DNA of 64,000 nt from Isoetes taiwanensis (GCA_021234155.1 JAJEKV010000182.1:62001-126000), one strand, 5' to 3'. Positions 33,632 to 45,951 are shown, counted from the first letter of the stretch. Notes: a model not told the origin generated them from the letters alone. Translations and numbers: made by a program.

Positions 33632-34694
33632 ATGAGGATCTTAACTTGGAATCTAAGAGGTATTAAAGGGCCAACCAAAAGCTGACGTTATTATGATCCA
33701 AGAGCACAGGCTCCCCAAATTTGATTCTGCCAATTTGGGGGAGTGGATCAAGCCTGGTATGGCCTCTTGCTACATACCTGCAGATGGTATTAAAGGGGGA
33801 ATTGCTACTTTTTAGTATAACCAAAAGCTCATCAATACCTACATTAGCCCCTCCAATAGGTGGCTTTGTGTCATTTTGCACATCAAAGATTGCCAAGTGG
33901 CATTTATAAACATTTATGCCTCCACTGACCCTTATGAAAGAGAACCTATGTGGGCTGATATTAACAGGTTGATGAGCCAACAACAGAATATTGACAACTG
34001 GATCATTACTGGGGATTTTAATAATACCCCTCATAGTGACATGAAGCTTGGCAACAAGATTAATATGTCCAAAAATGAAAGACACTATTGGGAGAATTGG
34101 CTCACTGATCAAGACCTTGTTTACATCCCTTCCTCAAACACCAAATTCTTCTGGAGCAACAAGAGGAAGGGAGATCAAAGAACTTTCTGTATGCTGGATA
34201 GATTCTACATGCATAATTCTGCTACATGGTTGGATAACTGCATAGTGACTGGTGATATTGCTAGTACAATTTCTGATCACCAGCCTCATTTTCTGGATAC
34301 TAAAGATCTGTCCCCCAGTCCCAAAGGGAAGAATACCCCCTTTAAGTTTAACACCTCCCTGCTCCAAATGAAATCTTTCTGTCAAGACTTTACATCCTTT
34401 TACTTGTCGCTCCCAAAGATTGGCCAACATCAATCTATGAGGAACTTTAATGACAAGATGAAGAAGGTTAAAACCTGGGTTAAACAATGGAGTAAGGATT
34501 TAGCCCAGAAGAGAAAAGCTATTAAGATTAGCTTGCTGGAACAGATAAAAGAGATCAGATCCCACATTGAAAACAATCCCACTGAGGACTCTTTGCATGT
34601 GAAAGAGGAACAACTAGAAATTCAGATAAAGACCCTAGAAGAGCATCAAGTTAGAGGCATGGCCATTAGGAGTAAAATTAAAATGTATAACTAG
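33632..34694 (+). pseudogene. LINE 2 endonuclease
   Basis: Starts MRILTWNLRGIKGPT near 33632, then VIMIQEHRLP. A TAG near 33812 interrupts it. The frame 33876-34694 has FINIYASTD, WIITGDFNNTPHSDM and STISDHQPH, the core motifs of the APE-type nuclease (Asp-Asn and SDH). The frame stops at 34692. Inactive by stops, but otherwise well conserved. Confidence 0.85.
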
Positions 34695-34697
34695 CTT

Positions 34698-36114
34698 GAC
34701 CATGAGAGGTCCAAAATGTTCTTCAGAGTTGCAAGGAATAGGCTGATCAATAACTCTATCACCCAGCTGGAATCTGATCAAGGAGTTATGCACACTGATG
34801 ACGTAGAAATTGCTACTGCTTTTCACAATTTCTACACTGATCTTTTTAAGGAAGAAATGGTCGAGGAAAGCAAAATTCAAGCGGTTTTTGAGATTACTGG
34901 ATCCTCCCAATGAGGTGATGGACGATGATTGGACTTTGGCCCCATAACTCCCCGAGATCTTTGAGACCTTTAAAAAGATGAAACATGGTAAAAGTCCAGG
35001 AATAGATGGTTTTCAGCCAGAGTTCTTTGTGGAATTTTGGCCAATTATGAAGGATGACATAGTCCACTTCATCCAGGGGATCTGGAAAGCTAAATCTATC
35101 TTTCCTACTTTCAATGTTTGTGTGATATCCCTTATTCCCAAGACTGATTCCCCTCTCAAGACCAATGAATGGCGCCCTATTTCTTTAACTACTACCCTGT
35201 ACAAGTTGGTGGCCAAAATCATTGCTGGCAGAATTGTGGTGCACCTCCACAATAAAATAAATGCCTGCCAATCTGCCTTTTTACCGAGTAGGTCTATCCT
35301 GGACAACTACATTGATGCTAATGAGGCTCTTCATTGGAACAAATTAACTAAGCAGAATTGTGTGCTCCTTAGATTAGATTTCAAAAGGGCATATGATTGT
35401 ATTTCTTGGAGTTTTTTAGAAAGAGCTCTTCACCACATTGGTATTCACCCTTTTCTCATCAATCTTATTATGGGTGTGAGACAAAATGCTACTTCTTGTG
35501 TTCTTATCAATGGAACACCCACAGATTTCTTCCCTATTCAAAGAGGAGTAAGGCAGGGTTGTCCTCTGGCCCCCTACCTTTTTATCATTGCTGCTGAAAT
35601 CCTTACCAAGAAAGAGATTTAATCCAAGGCCTCAAAATGCCTGGCTCTGATAAACATCTGTCCATCCTCCCTTATGCAGATGATACCTTCATTATGACTA
35701 AAGCTGAAAATAGCTGTCTGGATAACCTCATGGATTGTATCACCAAGTTTGGTGCTGCCTCTGGGATCCATCTCAATTATGCCAAATGTTCGATTCTTGC
35801 TGATGGCTGCTACTCTGATCTGAATACTCATGGAATTAAATTTGTTCATGAGGGTCAGTACTTAACCTTATTGGGACTTCCACTTGCTACTCATATGTCT
35901 CACAGAGTGGCCTGGCAGCCTTTGATCAATAGGATTCGGAAGAAACTCCTCCTTCTTAAAGGATCCCTCTCCCTGGCTGGCAGAATATTAATTGCTAACT
36001 CTGTTCTTGCCAGCAGTCATGTATATTTCTCCTCGGCCTTGATTGCTGATAAAGCTTCCTATAATAAGATTGAGCAATGTATCAGAGAATATATCTGGCA
36101 GGGAACTCATTTAT
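34698..36114 (+). pseudogene. LINE 2 reverse transcriptase
   Basis: The motifs appear in order: KSPGIDGFQPEFF, SLIPKTDSP, EWRPISLTTTLYKLVAKI, LRLDFKRAYDCISWSF, RGVRQGCPLAPYLF (34978-35622) and LPYADDTFIM with the YADD catalytic box (35637-36119). Stops occur near 34913 and 35622. After GRILIANSVLASS the frame runs to EYIWQGTHL, where element 2 is inserted. The distal part after 49254 gives only about 23 more codons and a stop, so the zf-RVT/RNase H-like tail of many plant LINEs is missing. Confidence 0.88.
36110..36114. repeat. Target site duplication of element 2, left
   Basis: TTTAT immediately before the LTR; the same five bases lie at 49250-49254 after the other LTR. Five-base duplications are normal for Ty3/gypsy integration. 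Confidence 0.95.
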
Positions 36115-37755
36115 TGTGACGCTCCCTGCTAAACATACGGCGCCCGGCCGTACACTTGGCAGGAAATCCCCCATCCGGCTCAGCAACCGCATGGGCCCTT
36201 CGTCTACCCCGCACTCTGAGGTGACTCTAGTGCGGGAAGGGAACACGAAGGTGTCTTGCGCGCCCTTCCCCTATGGGCTCCTATAACAGCGGAAGCGATA
36301 ACACGTCAGAACTAGCATAAAACATATATAAATACTACCTCGGAGGGTAGTGCATCGCACATAACCCAATGCATAGATGATAATCACAAACCATAAAACA
36401 GGAGAGCTCCTACCCCGGCTCAGACTCGTAAGGAGGATGACTGACCGGCTAGGCCTCAAGATAGAGCAGACCGAGACATGGCAATGGCGAGGCTGGCATA
36501 GAACAATGGCTAGGGTTGACCACTCCATCCGCCCCTCCTGTGCATACTTTGCAGATGGGCTAGATCAGGCTCTGACAGGACTCTAGCCTTCCGGATACGC
36601 AATCCCATGGCATCACCCATCGGGACTACTCCAGGTTACATCTCCCTGGTCCGATGAGGCAGGAAGGGTTGCATCTCCCCTTCCCAGGGTCTAGAGGTGC
36701 CGTGGGCGGCTAGAGAATCGTGGTGACACACGATTCGTACCCGACTGAACCCCCCAAAACGAGAGCCAAGCCAACACTTGCAGCTCCCGAGAGGCAGGGC
36801 AACACCATTGCCCCAGGAGGTGTCGGACCCATGCTCGGCCCACACGAAGTGACCGACCATAAGCCTAGCCCACTATGGGATCCCCCGGCCCCCCACTTTC
36901 GGCAGGGGATCCTCCCTCCACTTTCCCTCTAGCCCCGTTATCTGGTGCTGAGTCATAACATAGCCTCAATAGCCTGGTGGGCTCCTATGCACAGGCCGCA
37001 ACTAATAGGAACTAAGGGATCTACTCTAGGAGCATACTACATATGGCTCTAGGTCTCTACCCCCCTTCCCAATACAAGAGGAGCAAACATGATCAACCAT
37101 CATCACATAATCATCATGAGAATAATCATAAGAAGAACATCTTAACCTAATCATACAACTAACTAATAGTTAGGGTTCCTTGATTAGGGTTCAAGATGTT
37201 GAATATGGGTTCTAGGATGGCTCTACTCTAGATACAAAATACTAGCACATCTGGATTGCTAATTCCAGATGAGCTATCACAACTACTATCCTACATACCT
37301 GCTCCTGATGCTCTCCCTCCAGATCCGGGCGCCTCCATAGTCTTCGACTCACAAGCTGCTGTTCCTCCTCCAAGAACGGGTCTACCCTGCTGGGGCTGCT
37401 GCACCAGCCTATGCCACAACGAACGATGTTCGAAACGGGGTTTCGAACAAGTAGGTGAGTCTCGGGGTGCTAGGGCTGGAAAAGAGGTCTAGGGTTAGGG
37501 TTTATGCCTATATAAGTTAGGTCCACCTAGGATGCCACGTGGCACCAATCGGGTGAGTCCTGTGTGGCGGTGCCCCAATAGGTTAAGGCCACGTGGATAA
37601 TGTCTTAACCTATGGTTGGCTAAGCTATGAGAATAACTTAGCCATGCCCCCTAGTGCCACAATCTATGGTATACAAGGCTATGAAGATAGACTTGTATGG
37701 TGATTTGGATCCGGAATATACGTATTTATGGCGTATATTCCCCTGGACCGTCACA
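36115..37755 (-). repeat. Element 2 3' LTR (1641 bp)
   Basis: Begins TGTGACGCTCCC and ends CCGTCACA. It matches 47612-49249 with few changes, mostly clustered at GC-rich points between about 36540 and 36900. Confidence 0.97.
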
Positions 37756-38610
37756 TTCTCCCCCCCTTAGGACAATGCTGTCCTCAGCATTGCGCTAAGG
37801 TGACGAACCTACCTTATGCCTGCAAAACAACAACATGTCATAACCTTTAGCTTAGCTTAGCAATCAAGTTTTTATTAGTTCAAGTCAAAATTTTAGGCCA
37901 TATTTGTACTTATACAAAATTATATAGCCTTAACATCGTTATTTCTTATAATAATTCAAAATACTATTATAAGAGTTATTAGGGTTCATAATCTAATTAT
38001 GGCTCCCCCTATCTTCTAAGCGCTCCTCGTTGAAGTCCTCCTTCTACTTGCCTGCAAAAGGAGCACATTACGTTAGTTTAGTTAATAATTTGTGGTTTTA
38101 GGGGACCACCCCCCTTACCTCCTTGAGCCGAACTACTGGCTCAAGGTTGTCCTACTACCCTGCCCAAGATCATGGCCCTTTCGGATTTGAGCTTAGGGAT
38201 CATTTAAGATGCTCCCATCATTGCCCATGATCGAGTGCTACCTTGTACACGATCCCCCCCGGATCGAGTACACCCCAGTGCATCATGCCCCGAGGGTTTC
38301 AGCTAGGGAACGTCTCACGATCCCATCATCGCGCATGATCACTTAAGCTTCACCATGACCCTCCTACGGCCAGGTGTGCGTACCCCGCATCGTGGCATAG
38401 AGATCATCCGATCGATGTCCCATCATTGCCCACCATGCCTCATTCCTCACTCGCATGACCCTAATGGTCATGCGCACCTCTTGGTGCGTGTGGCCTAGAG
38501 AATGCCCTAAAGGCGTATCCCATCATCGCCCACACGATCCAAGGTTCTGGCACATGCACCCTCCTAACTAGAATGCATGCGCCAGGCTCAAAGCTAACTA
38601 TCAACATACT
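37756..38610 (-). other. Element 2 polypurine tract and 3' untranslated region
   Basis: TTCTCCCCCCCTTAG at 37756-37770 is the complement of a polypurine tract abutting the 3' LTR. No ORF follows up to the chromodomain. The part 38213-38610 holds the 100-bp repeats listed separately. Confidence 0.8.
38213..38605. repeat. Diverged tandem repeat, about 100-bp period, four copies
   Basis: TCCCATCAT(T/C)GCCCA-type starts recur at 38213, 38321, 38418 and 38518. Each is followed by a CATGACCCT...TGCGCACC-like block. Units differ strongly between these anchors. Confidence 0.65.
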
Positions 38611-38619
38611 AGCTAACCA

Positions 38620-38830
38620 CCTGGCAAGTCGGGGTCGACCAAGTCGGAGACGACTCGCCCATCAAACTCCTTCATAAACTCTGGGTATTGCTTCTCCAAA
38701 TCTTGCTTCAATACCCATGTCGCATCTTCCACGGGTAAGTGCTTCCACTTAACCAAATATTGGAGGAACTGAGACCTCCTAGTCTTCTTGAATGACTTAT
38801 CAAGAAGTAACTCCGCACTATTTCTACTTG
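38620..38830 (-). pseudogene. Chromodomain of element 2 integrase
   Basis: A minus-strand frame reads QYLVKWKHLPVEDATWVLKQ then EKQYPEFMKEF, a chromodomain core almost identical to that of element 1. It is in a different frame from the integrase core, so one indel separates them. In known chromoviruses this domain binds methylated histone H3 and directs integration. Confidence 0.88.
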
Positions 38831-39958
38831 CTCCTCCGTCATTTCCAACAAGGTTGGAGTATCCAAAACCTCCTCAGGGTTAGGATTGTGCCTTTTTAAT
38901 AAACTTACGTGGAAGACCTTGTGGACCTTAAGATGGGCTGGAAGATCCAACTTGTAGGCTTGAGAGCCCACTCTCTCTAAAATCTTGAACGGCCCAGCCC
39001 ACCTAGGGGCAAGCTTCTTGCAGCTCCCAATCCGCAGCTTGGCTTGCTTCACCTTGATCTTCAACCAAACGGTATCTCCCACCTTAAACTCCCTTACGGT
39101 CCTGTGCTTGTCGGCTACACTCTTCTGCCGACTTCTTGCTGCCAATAAATAACCCCTTACTTCCTCTACTAGCTGCTGCATATCCCCTAACATCTGCTGG
39201 GACACTTCTACCTTGGACACAGGATTGTGCCAGGTATCCGGGGTTAAGCACTGGTAGCCGTAGTTCACCATGAAAGGCGACATCTGAGATGACTCCTGCT
39301 TGGCACTGTTGTAGGCGAATTCCACCAAGTGAATGTACTCATCCCACTTGGACTGCTTGTTCCACACATAGCTTCGAAGCATGTCTTCAATGATCCGATT
39401 CGTCCTTTCCGTCTGGCCATCTGTTTGGGGATGATATGCCGTACTCATGGAGAGCTTCGTCTGGATGGTGCTAAAGAGATCCTGCCAAAAGGCACTCATG
39501 AACTTAGAATCTCTATCAGATATTATCTCCCGAGGCATGCCATGGAGTCTAAAAATCTCCCTTACAAATAACTTGGCAGTGTCTAATGCGGTGTCCGTCG
39601 TCTTGCAAGGCACGAAATGTGCCATCTTAGATAACTTATCTACGACAACCATCAATGCATCCTTGCCTCGAAGAGTTCAAGGGAGTCCTGTGATGAAATC
39701 CATGCTTATGACCTCCCACTTTGCATTTGGCACCCCCAATGGCTCTAAAGCACCCGGAATCCGAAGTTGCTCCGCCTTGGTCTGCTGACATAACTGGCAA
39801 TCCCGAATATATGCAGCTATCTGCCTCTTCATTCCTGGCCAGAAGTAGCTACTTCGAATCTTGAAATATGTCTTCATGAAGCCAGCATGCCCCGCTATTG
39901 GGCTGTTATGTGTGTCATGAAGAATTAACTTCCTTACCCCCTCAAGATTCGGGCACAC
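38708..39958 (-). pseudogene. Integrase of element 2 (one stop, one frameshift)
   Basis: The N-terminal part (39677-39958) has the zinc-binding H...H and CQLCQQTK, then MDFITGLP with the first catalytic Asp. A TGA at 39677-39679 stands where element 1 has Arg. The core continues in frame (38708-39655): VVVDKLSKMAHFVPC, IISDRDSKFMSAFW (second Asp) and HPQTDGQTERTNRIIEDML (Glu). KHRTVREFKVGDTVWLKIK and APRWAGPFKILERVGSQAY (GPY/F module) follow. The frame then leaves the chromodomain. All DD(35)E residues are present. Confidence 0.93.
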
Positions 39959-40172
39959 ACAACTTATGCTTGTGGTACAACAAAGTTGCCTTCCTTTTTA
40001 AAATGCTTGAAGGCTTCCCCGCCCCTTGTCTCTGCTTCCGGCTTCCTTGGAGAGGCTTTCCCACACCTCCTTGAAGTCCACATCGGTTGGCAAGGACTCC
40101 TCAATCTTCTTGCCAAACTCACTGAAAAGAGTGGAAATCGCGATACAATGCGTCCTTGTGCGAAATGGCCTC

Positions 40173-41434
40173 CTAGAGAGGGCATCTCGCTACAACATTA
40201 AGCTTACCAGGCTTATATATAATATCAAAATCGTACTCCTCAAGGAATTCCATCCACCTCCTTTGCCTTAAGTTGAGGAGGGTGGGTGAAAAGATATTGA
40301 AGGCTCGTGATCGCGATCTAACCGAAACTTCCTTCCCAAAGAAATAATGCCTCCATATCCTCAATGCCCCGACAATGGCTAGGAGCTCCCCGATCATGGG
40401 TTGGGTAGCGTTGCTCGGCGTCGTTCATCTTCTTTGAGTCGTGGGCGACTACCCTTCCTTCTTGCATCAAGACGCCCCTGTTGCTATCTTGCTTGCATCT
40501 GTTGCTATCAACTTATCCTTACTGGATCCGGAGAACAAGCACCGGTGTTTGTTGTTAAGGCCTCTTTAAGCTTCTCAAAAGAAGCTTGGGCTTTCTCTAA
40601 CCAATGGCTAGCCCAATCCTTAATCTTCTTGGCCTTAGTGAGGTCCGACAGGGGGGGCGCCACTTAGCAAAGTCCTTCACGAACTTTCGTAGTATCCCGC
40701 CAACCCGAGAAAGCTTCTTACTTCGCCACATTCCTTGGAGCTGGCCAATCAACTATTGCCTCAATCTTAGATGGATCTGTGGAGATTCCCTCGATGTTAC
40801 TACATGCCCCAAGTACTCCACCCTACCTGTTGCAAAGTGGCACTTAGAGAGCTTCCCATACAACCGATGACGCCTCAATTTCTCCAACACTTTCCCCGAG
40901 ATGCCGACAATGCTCTTCAAGGGACTTGTCAGATTAGGATGTCGTCGAAGAAGACAATAACAAACTCATCCAAGAAGTCTCAAAGATATCGCTCATGAGG
41001 CGATAAACGCTATGGGGCGCTCGACAATCCAAAGGGCATTATCAGAAACTCAAAATGACCGCACCACGCTCAAAGCGCCTCTTATGGATGTCCTCTTCTT
41101 TTATTCTTATCTGATGGTATCCTGATCTCAAATCAATCTTAGAGAATACCTTTGCTCCTTGTAACTGGTCCATTAGGTCATCCGCCCTTGGTAATGCATA
41201 CTTATTCTTTATCGTCTGCTTGTTGAGCTGGCGATAGTCTATGCACATTCTTAAGCTCCCATCTTTCTTCTTGACAAAGAGTATAGGTGCTCCGAAAGGA
41301 GACACACTTGCTCTTATAAATCCAAGCTCGAGCAATTCCTGCAGCTGTTTCTTGAGCTCAGTCAATTCTGGAATGCTCATTCTATATGGCGCCTTACTGG
41401 TAGGCTTCTCGATCCGAGCCAAATGTGATCTCAC
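40173..41434 (-). pseudogene. Reverse transcriptase and RNase H of element 2
   Basis: The RT N-terminal half is open at 41042-41434: [40 protein letters not shown] and [20 protein letters not shown]. The catalytic box FFDDIL is on the minus strand near 40940-40962 in another frame. RNase H ends RRWMEFLEEYDFDIIYKPG with KLNVVA (40173-40397). The centre, 40400-40900, is frameshifted several times. Confidence 0.9.
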
Positions 41435-42000
41435 ATTCTACACCCCTATAAGGTGGCAGCTGCCGGATTTCATCCGGGAATACATCCTTGAACTCTGAAA
41501 TAAGTCTTGCTATCTGCCTGGGCAAGTGATTCCCCTTTGGGTCACTTCCCTCCTGCTTGCCTGGCCCAACTGATTCCAACCTCAAGATGTAATCCACTTT
41601 ATTCCTTTCTATACTCTTCCTTAGCTGCTTCAAAGAAATACACTGCATAGGAGAATGTAGCTTCTTACCTTTCACTATCAACTTGCTGCCGTCTGGTGCC
41701 GTCATGGTGACTTCATTCCGGTCGCAATCAATCATGGCTTTGGCTGGCTTCAAAAATTCCATCCCCACTATCAAATCATATCTTCCAATGTCCATGACTT
41801 CTGCTCCCATCGGCCACTTAGCCCCACTAAGGTCTATGTCAAAGGTGATCCTCCTCCCCTTAGTGTGCCGAATGGCGCCGTTGGCCATAGCTACTGGCCT
41901 TGGCTTAGACTTCAATACCTTATTCTTCATTAGAGCAGCCAATCTAGGAGATGCAAAATTATGAGAGCTACCTGTATCTATGAGGACTACATAAGGATTA
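41394..42000 (-). pseudogene. Retropepsin of element 2 and protease-RT linker
   Basis: VVLIDTGSSHNFASPRLA on the minus strand near 41940-41990 is the aspartic protease active site. The frame 41394-41942 continues with GAEVMDIGRYDLIVGMEFL, then a linker leading to the RT ([20 protein letters not shown]). The junction to the RT frame is shifted near 41400-41430. Confidence 0.9.
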
Positions 42001-42194
42001 CTATCTATGATCCCATCAGCCGCGATGACAGTTTGGATGATTCTCTATCTCATCCGACTCAATGTTTGCACATATGTGACACTCACCATCTATGAAGTCG
42101 CGGGCCCTCCTCGCTGGTCATCGTCCTCGGCCCGCGTCCGCATTGGGGAGTCCCACCCAAGAGTTACGCCAAAGCCGACCGCATGACGAATGGA

Positions 42195-43410
42195 CAATCA
42201 TGTGTCCGGTGCCCTGGCTGGAAGCACCTGAAGCATAACTTCTTCTCGATGCATTCCTGTCTCTTTTCCTTCGGCAGACCGTCTAGGAGACGGCTTAAGA
42301 GCCGCCCCCCGATGCGTTTCCTTCGTGGCTTACGGTCCCCAAAAAGCTTTGCTCGACCCTTACCTTGCTGCTGACTCCTCGATGGTGTAGCCTGCTGATT
42401 GCTTACCCCGATATTGCCCCCGATCGCGCCCTCAACTCTTACCCCCGAAGGTTGATCGCTTCTCTGAGAGTTGCTTTGGTGCCTCCTCCAAACTTATAGC
42501 TTTATCTTGACTGCTTGGATCGACTTTGGGTTGATTGCTCTAACAAGCCTCTTGATATTGCTGTTCAACCCCTCAATGTAAGTATCCACGGCTTGCCTCT
42601 CTCGAGACTCGGGAACATTCAGCCGAGCCTCATAAATTCTTCGGTATACTTAGCCAATCGATAAGGTACCCTGATTCAACCTCAAAAAAACTCTTTGGAT
42701 CTGTCTACTAGTATGAGACCTTGGTACATAGTGCTTACTTTAAAAGCCTTGCTAAAAGTCTTAAATCTACAATTGTTCCTCTTCAGCTTGTTAGACTTAG
42801 CATATCCCTTCCACCAGATCCTTGCCGGTCCAATGAGGTTAGCTGTAGCAACTTTCCCTATATCCTTGTCTTTCATTCCGTAAGAGTTACCAAATTCTTC
42901 CATTTCATCAAGCCATGCTTCAGCTTCCATACCTGATCTGTCTTTCCCTGAGAACTGGCCCAGCTTCCTTGTCTTCCATACATTGCTCATAGCACTATCC
43001 ACCTTTTTCTGGTAATCATCTGTCTTTCTTGCCCTTTTTCTTGCCTTAGGTGTGCCAGAGTCACTATCGGAGCTAGAGCTGTCCTCACTGGAAGAGCTGT
43101 CTGATGAGCTGGAGCTAGATGATGATGGACTCCTGGTTCTCCTCTTCCTTCTCCTATCCCTGACATTCCCCTGGTTGCCCTCCCCTTCCTGCTGAGGAAC
43201 TTCGTCACCACCCTGAAAACAAGGTGGAGGTGGGTGACCATCTTCCTGTGCATTCATGAGAGGTGTCGCCCAGTTGATGAGGTGTTGCATCTGATTCCTC
43301 ATCTGCACCAACCTTGCGTTGACTGCCTCTGGTGACATATCCTGCTCGACATCTTCTTGTTCCCTGCCAAACAGATTCCTTGGTACCCAATTGCGTGGTC
43401 GGTGCTGATC
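42195..43410 (-). pseudogene. Gag of element 2 with CCHC knuckle
   Basis: The frame 42682-43338 (218 codons) has a Ser/Asp-rich segment, then KKVDSAMSNVWKTRKLGQFS, EAEAWLDEMEEFGNSYGMKD and LIGPARIWWKGYAKSNK, the capsid-like retrotransposon gag pattern. It stops after RSKEFF. The CCHC zinc knuckle CFRCFQPGHRTHDC lies at about 42195-42240 in another frame, so the distal gag is shifted. It would form the particle and bind genomic RNA. Confidence 0.88.
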
Positions 43411-43663
43411 TTGAGATCCTGCACTTGAGTTCCTTGCTGCAAGGATTGATCATTAATAGATGTTATTAGGTTAGGCAATGATCATTTTTGCTTACAATTA
43501 AATTGTTGTTAGGTACAAAAGAAATCATATGAAAATTTCTTTTACAAGTCAAAATCATTGTAATACATTAATTAGTATATAGAAATACATTTAATGGACA
43601 TTTATGATAATACTTAAAAGGAGTTACAATGTACTTTAATTAAGTTAGCAAACAATTCTTCCA

Positions 43664-44893
43664 TCAATGGCGTCGCTTGAAGAAGTTCTTAATTTTCTTG
43701 AATCCTGTGCCCTTGCCCATGTTCTGCAGGATTCTAGCCGCCGATCCCCCCTCCAATGCTCTTGCTACCTGTGGTGCTGGGAGTTCTGGTGCAGTTGCCG
43801 CCACTACTGACAAGTGCGCATCTCTGAGGTGGCCCCTTGCGAAGTCGAGGGCATGAAGGGCTACTGATCTTTTGAAGAGTATCACATGGTCCATTCCAAA
43901 ATCTATCCTGGCATGGTGTCCAAACCCTGAGAGTGCTATGAGGAGCGCCACGGATTCTTCACCCCTTGGGCTGAATTCCTTGTGGAAGACTATCATCTGA
44001 CCTTGACTAAGGGCCTGAAGGTAGTACCGAAAGTGATTTGCCCCCCGCTGCCCCCGTGCCTCCCCGTGACTCTTCCTTTGTGCCGCCACCAACACATCTA
44101 ATGCAATCGATCTTCGTGATCCCTCCACATAGTTGTTGCGTTCTCCAAGTTGATGTTTGCTAGATGCTTCAAGCAGATATACGGAGCGCGACCGGTCGGC
44201 CGGAGCTTGGGCCTCTTCCCGCTTGTACAACCCGCTTTGGATTTCTTGAAATTCTTCTTAAGGATGATGGGTTCCTCGCTTTGAAACATGTACCTAATCT
44301 GTTGATACGCCTGGATGTCTGACATGGTTTCCCCTGCATAGGAGTGTCGCTCGGCTACCTCCCGTGGGATCTCTTGGTAGGAGTAGTCGATGAAGTCACT
44401 GCCCTGCTCTTGTGCTATGAGGCTTAGAAGCTCGTCGATCCTGAGGCCCTCCTCCTGACAGTAGGGAAGGTTGAGGATGTCGGTGGCGAATATGTACTCC
44501 TCGCCATCGATAATCACTGGGGTAAGGGCCGTAATACCTACTGGTGGCTCGAAGTCTCGCCTTAGAACTTCTTGTTGTCGAGCTATACGCCTCTCCATTC
44601 TCTCTGCCTCCCTCATCTCCCAACTTGGGTTCTCTTCCTCCTCCTCTTCATAGTCGTGTTTCGACCGCAACATAGGTGTTCCCGATGTGGAGCCGTAGTG
44701 TTAGTATCTTTGAGGTCTCGATCTCCTGAATGCTTATCTGTGCTGCTCGGGTGTCGAGTGGTGCCAAATCCAAGGGTTGGATTGATGGCTCCCCTGGTTG
44801 GTTAACTGCCCTATACTGCATGAACAATGCTAAGGCTGCTTGGCCTGAAAGATACCTATGCCTATGATGCTTACAGGTCATGTAGTCCGGCAT
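43664..44893 (-). pseudogene. Element 2 ORF2, unknown protein in three frames
   Basis: Three overlapping minus frames (44648-44893, 44098-44673, 43664-44230) appear to be one gene of about 400 codons starting MPDYMTCKHH at 44893. The middle part has GITALTPVIIDGEEYIFATD, shared with element 1. The C-terminus is basic (FKKIKNFFKRRH). I see no transmembrane segment, zinc finger or catalytic motif. The shifts may be decay, sequence error or recoding. It sits between the hairpins and gag. A structural or packaging role is possible but unsupported. Confidence 0.7.
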
Positions 44894-45467
44894 GTTTCGG
44901 TTCTATCCCGCAGCTTGTTCTTGCCCCCCCGATCCCCACCTATGGCTTGAGCAAGAGAATCTAGAGAAACCCATTTCCCTCCCCTAGGTGGCAAGCTAAC
45001 TTCCGAGGGCGTAATTTTGCGATCATATTGACACATGATGTCGGTGTAATAGGGGTTCCGTTAAGGTGGCATGAAGATCAAAGAGATGATCGAAGACATG
45101 AAAGGCTTGCTCAGCAGGGAGTTCACGGATGTGATTAGAGTCATTGTACCATCTAACAAAGCTTGATGGCGCCATTGAGCAGAGATGGCTATGAAAAATG
45201 GCTGCTGGATTTGAGCAAGGGGTTAGAAAATCGCCACAGGAGCTAGGAGCAGTTCTGATGGGGAGAAAATGACAAATGAGGGCCCTTTTTATAGACTAGG
45301 GGTGCCTCGGGTTTCGTGCACAAAGGTTCTTGATGGGGAAGACTCCAAATCTATGGCCCTGGGTGTCCAAATGAGCTACCATGACGTGCAATTCTAGACA
45401 AATCAAAGCAAAAAACACTACATGAGAGTTTGTTGGGTCAAAATTGGTCAATCTAGGCAAGATTGAG

Positions 45468-45544
45468 CGAAATCGGGTGGCGTCGCGAGAATTGGCTCTC
45501 CGTCGAGGACGCAGGGTGGTTTTTCGCGACGCGACCCGGTTTCG
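45468..45544. promoter_or_regulatory. Element 2 hairpin A (77 nt)
   Basis: Left arm CGAAATCGGGTGGCGTCGCG and right arm CGCGACGCGACCCGGTTTCG pair over 24 positions (with flanking AGAA/TTTT) with three mismatches. Located between the H3-like stop and ORF2. Confidence 0.9.
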
Positions 45545-45667
45545 GGTCAATTTACTTTCTACAAGGGTTTTTAGGAAAATTAAACATCCTAACATGACTT
45601 TCAGCACGATTCTACCCTAACTAGCAACTTTTCTTACTTTAATTGGACATTTCTAGCATCAAAATGC

Positions 45668-45744
45668 CGAAATCGGGTGGCGTCGCGAGAAGTAGCCCTG
45701 CGTCGAGGGCGCAGACCCCATTTTCGCGACGCGACCCGGTTTCG
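45668..45744. promoter_or_regulatory. Element 2 hairpin B (77 nt)
   Basis: Exactly 200 bp from hairpin A, same length and same arms, with a partly different loop. Element 1 shows the same arrangement (two copies 199 bp apart) with unrelated arm sequences. Confidence 0.9.
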
Positions 45745-45951
45745 CCAATTGGCAGTTTTTTGAACTAATTAAGCTAGGGTTTCTAACTAATTAATTTTTC
45801 CTTCAACAATACAATTTTAATGGTCAAACTTAAAGTGAAATTTGAGCTATTTAGACATAATTTCATACAAGAATTGAGGTCAATTTACAACAAAATTTTA
45901 TATTTATAGGAGACTTTAATAATTACATTACTTTTAAACAAAAATGCATCC

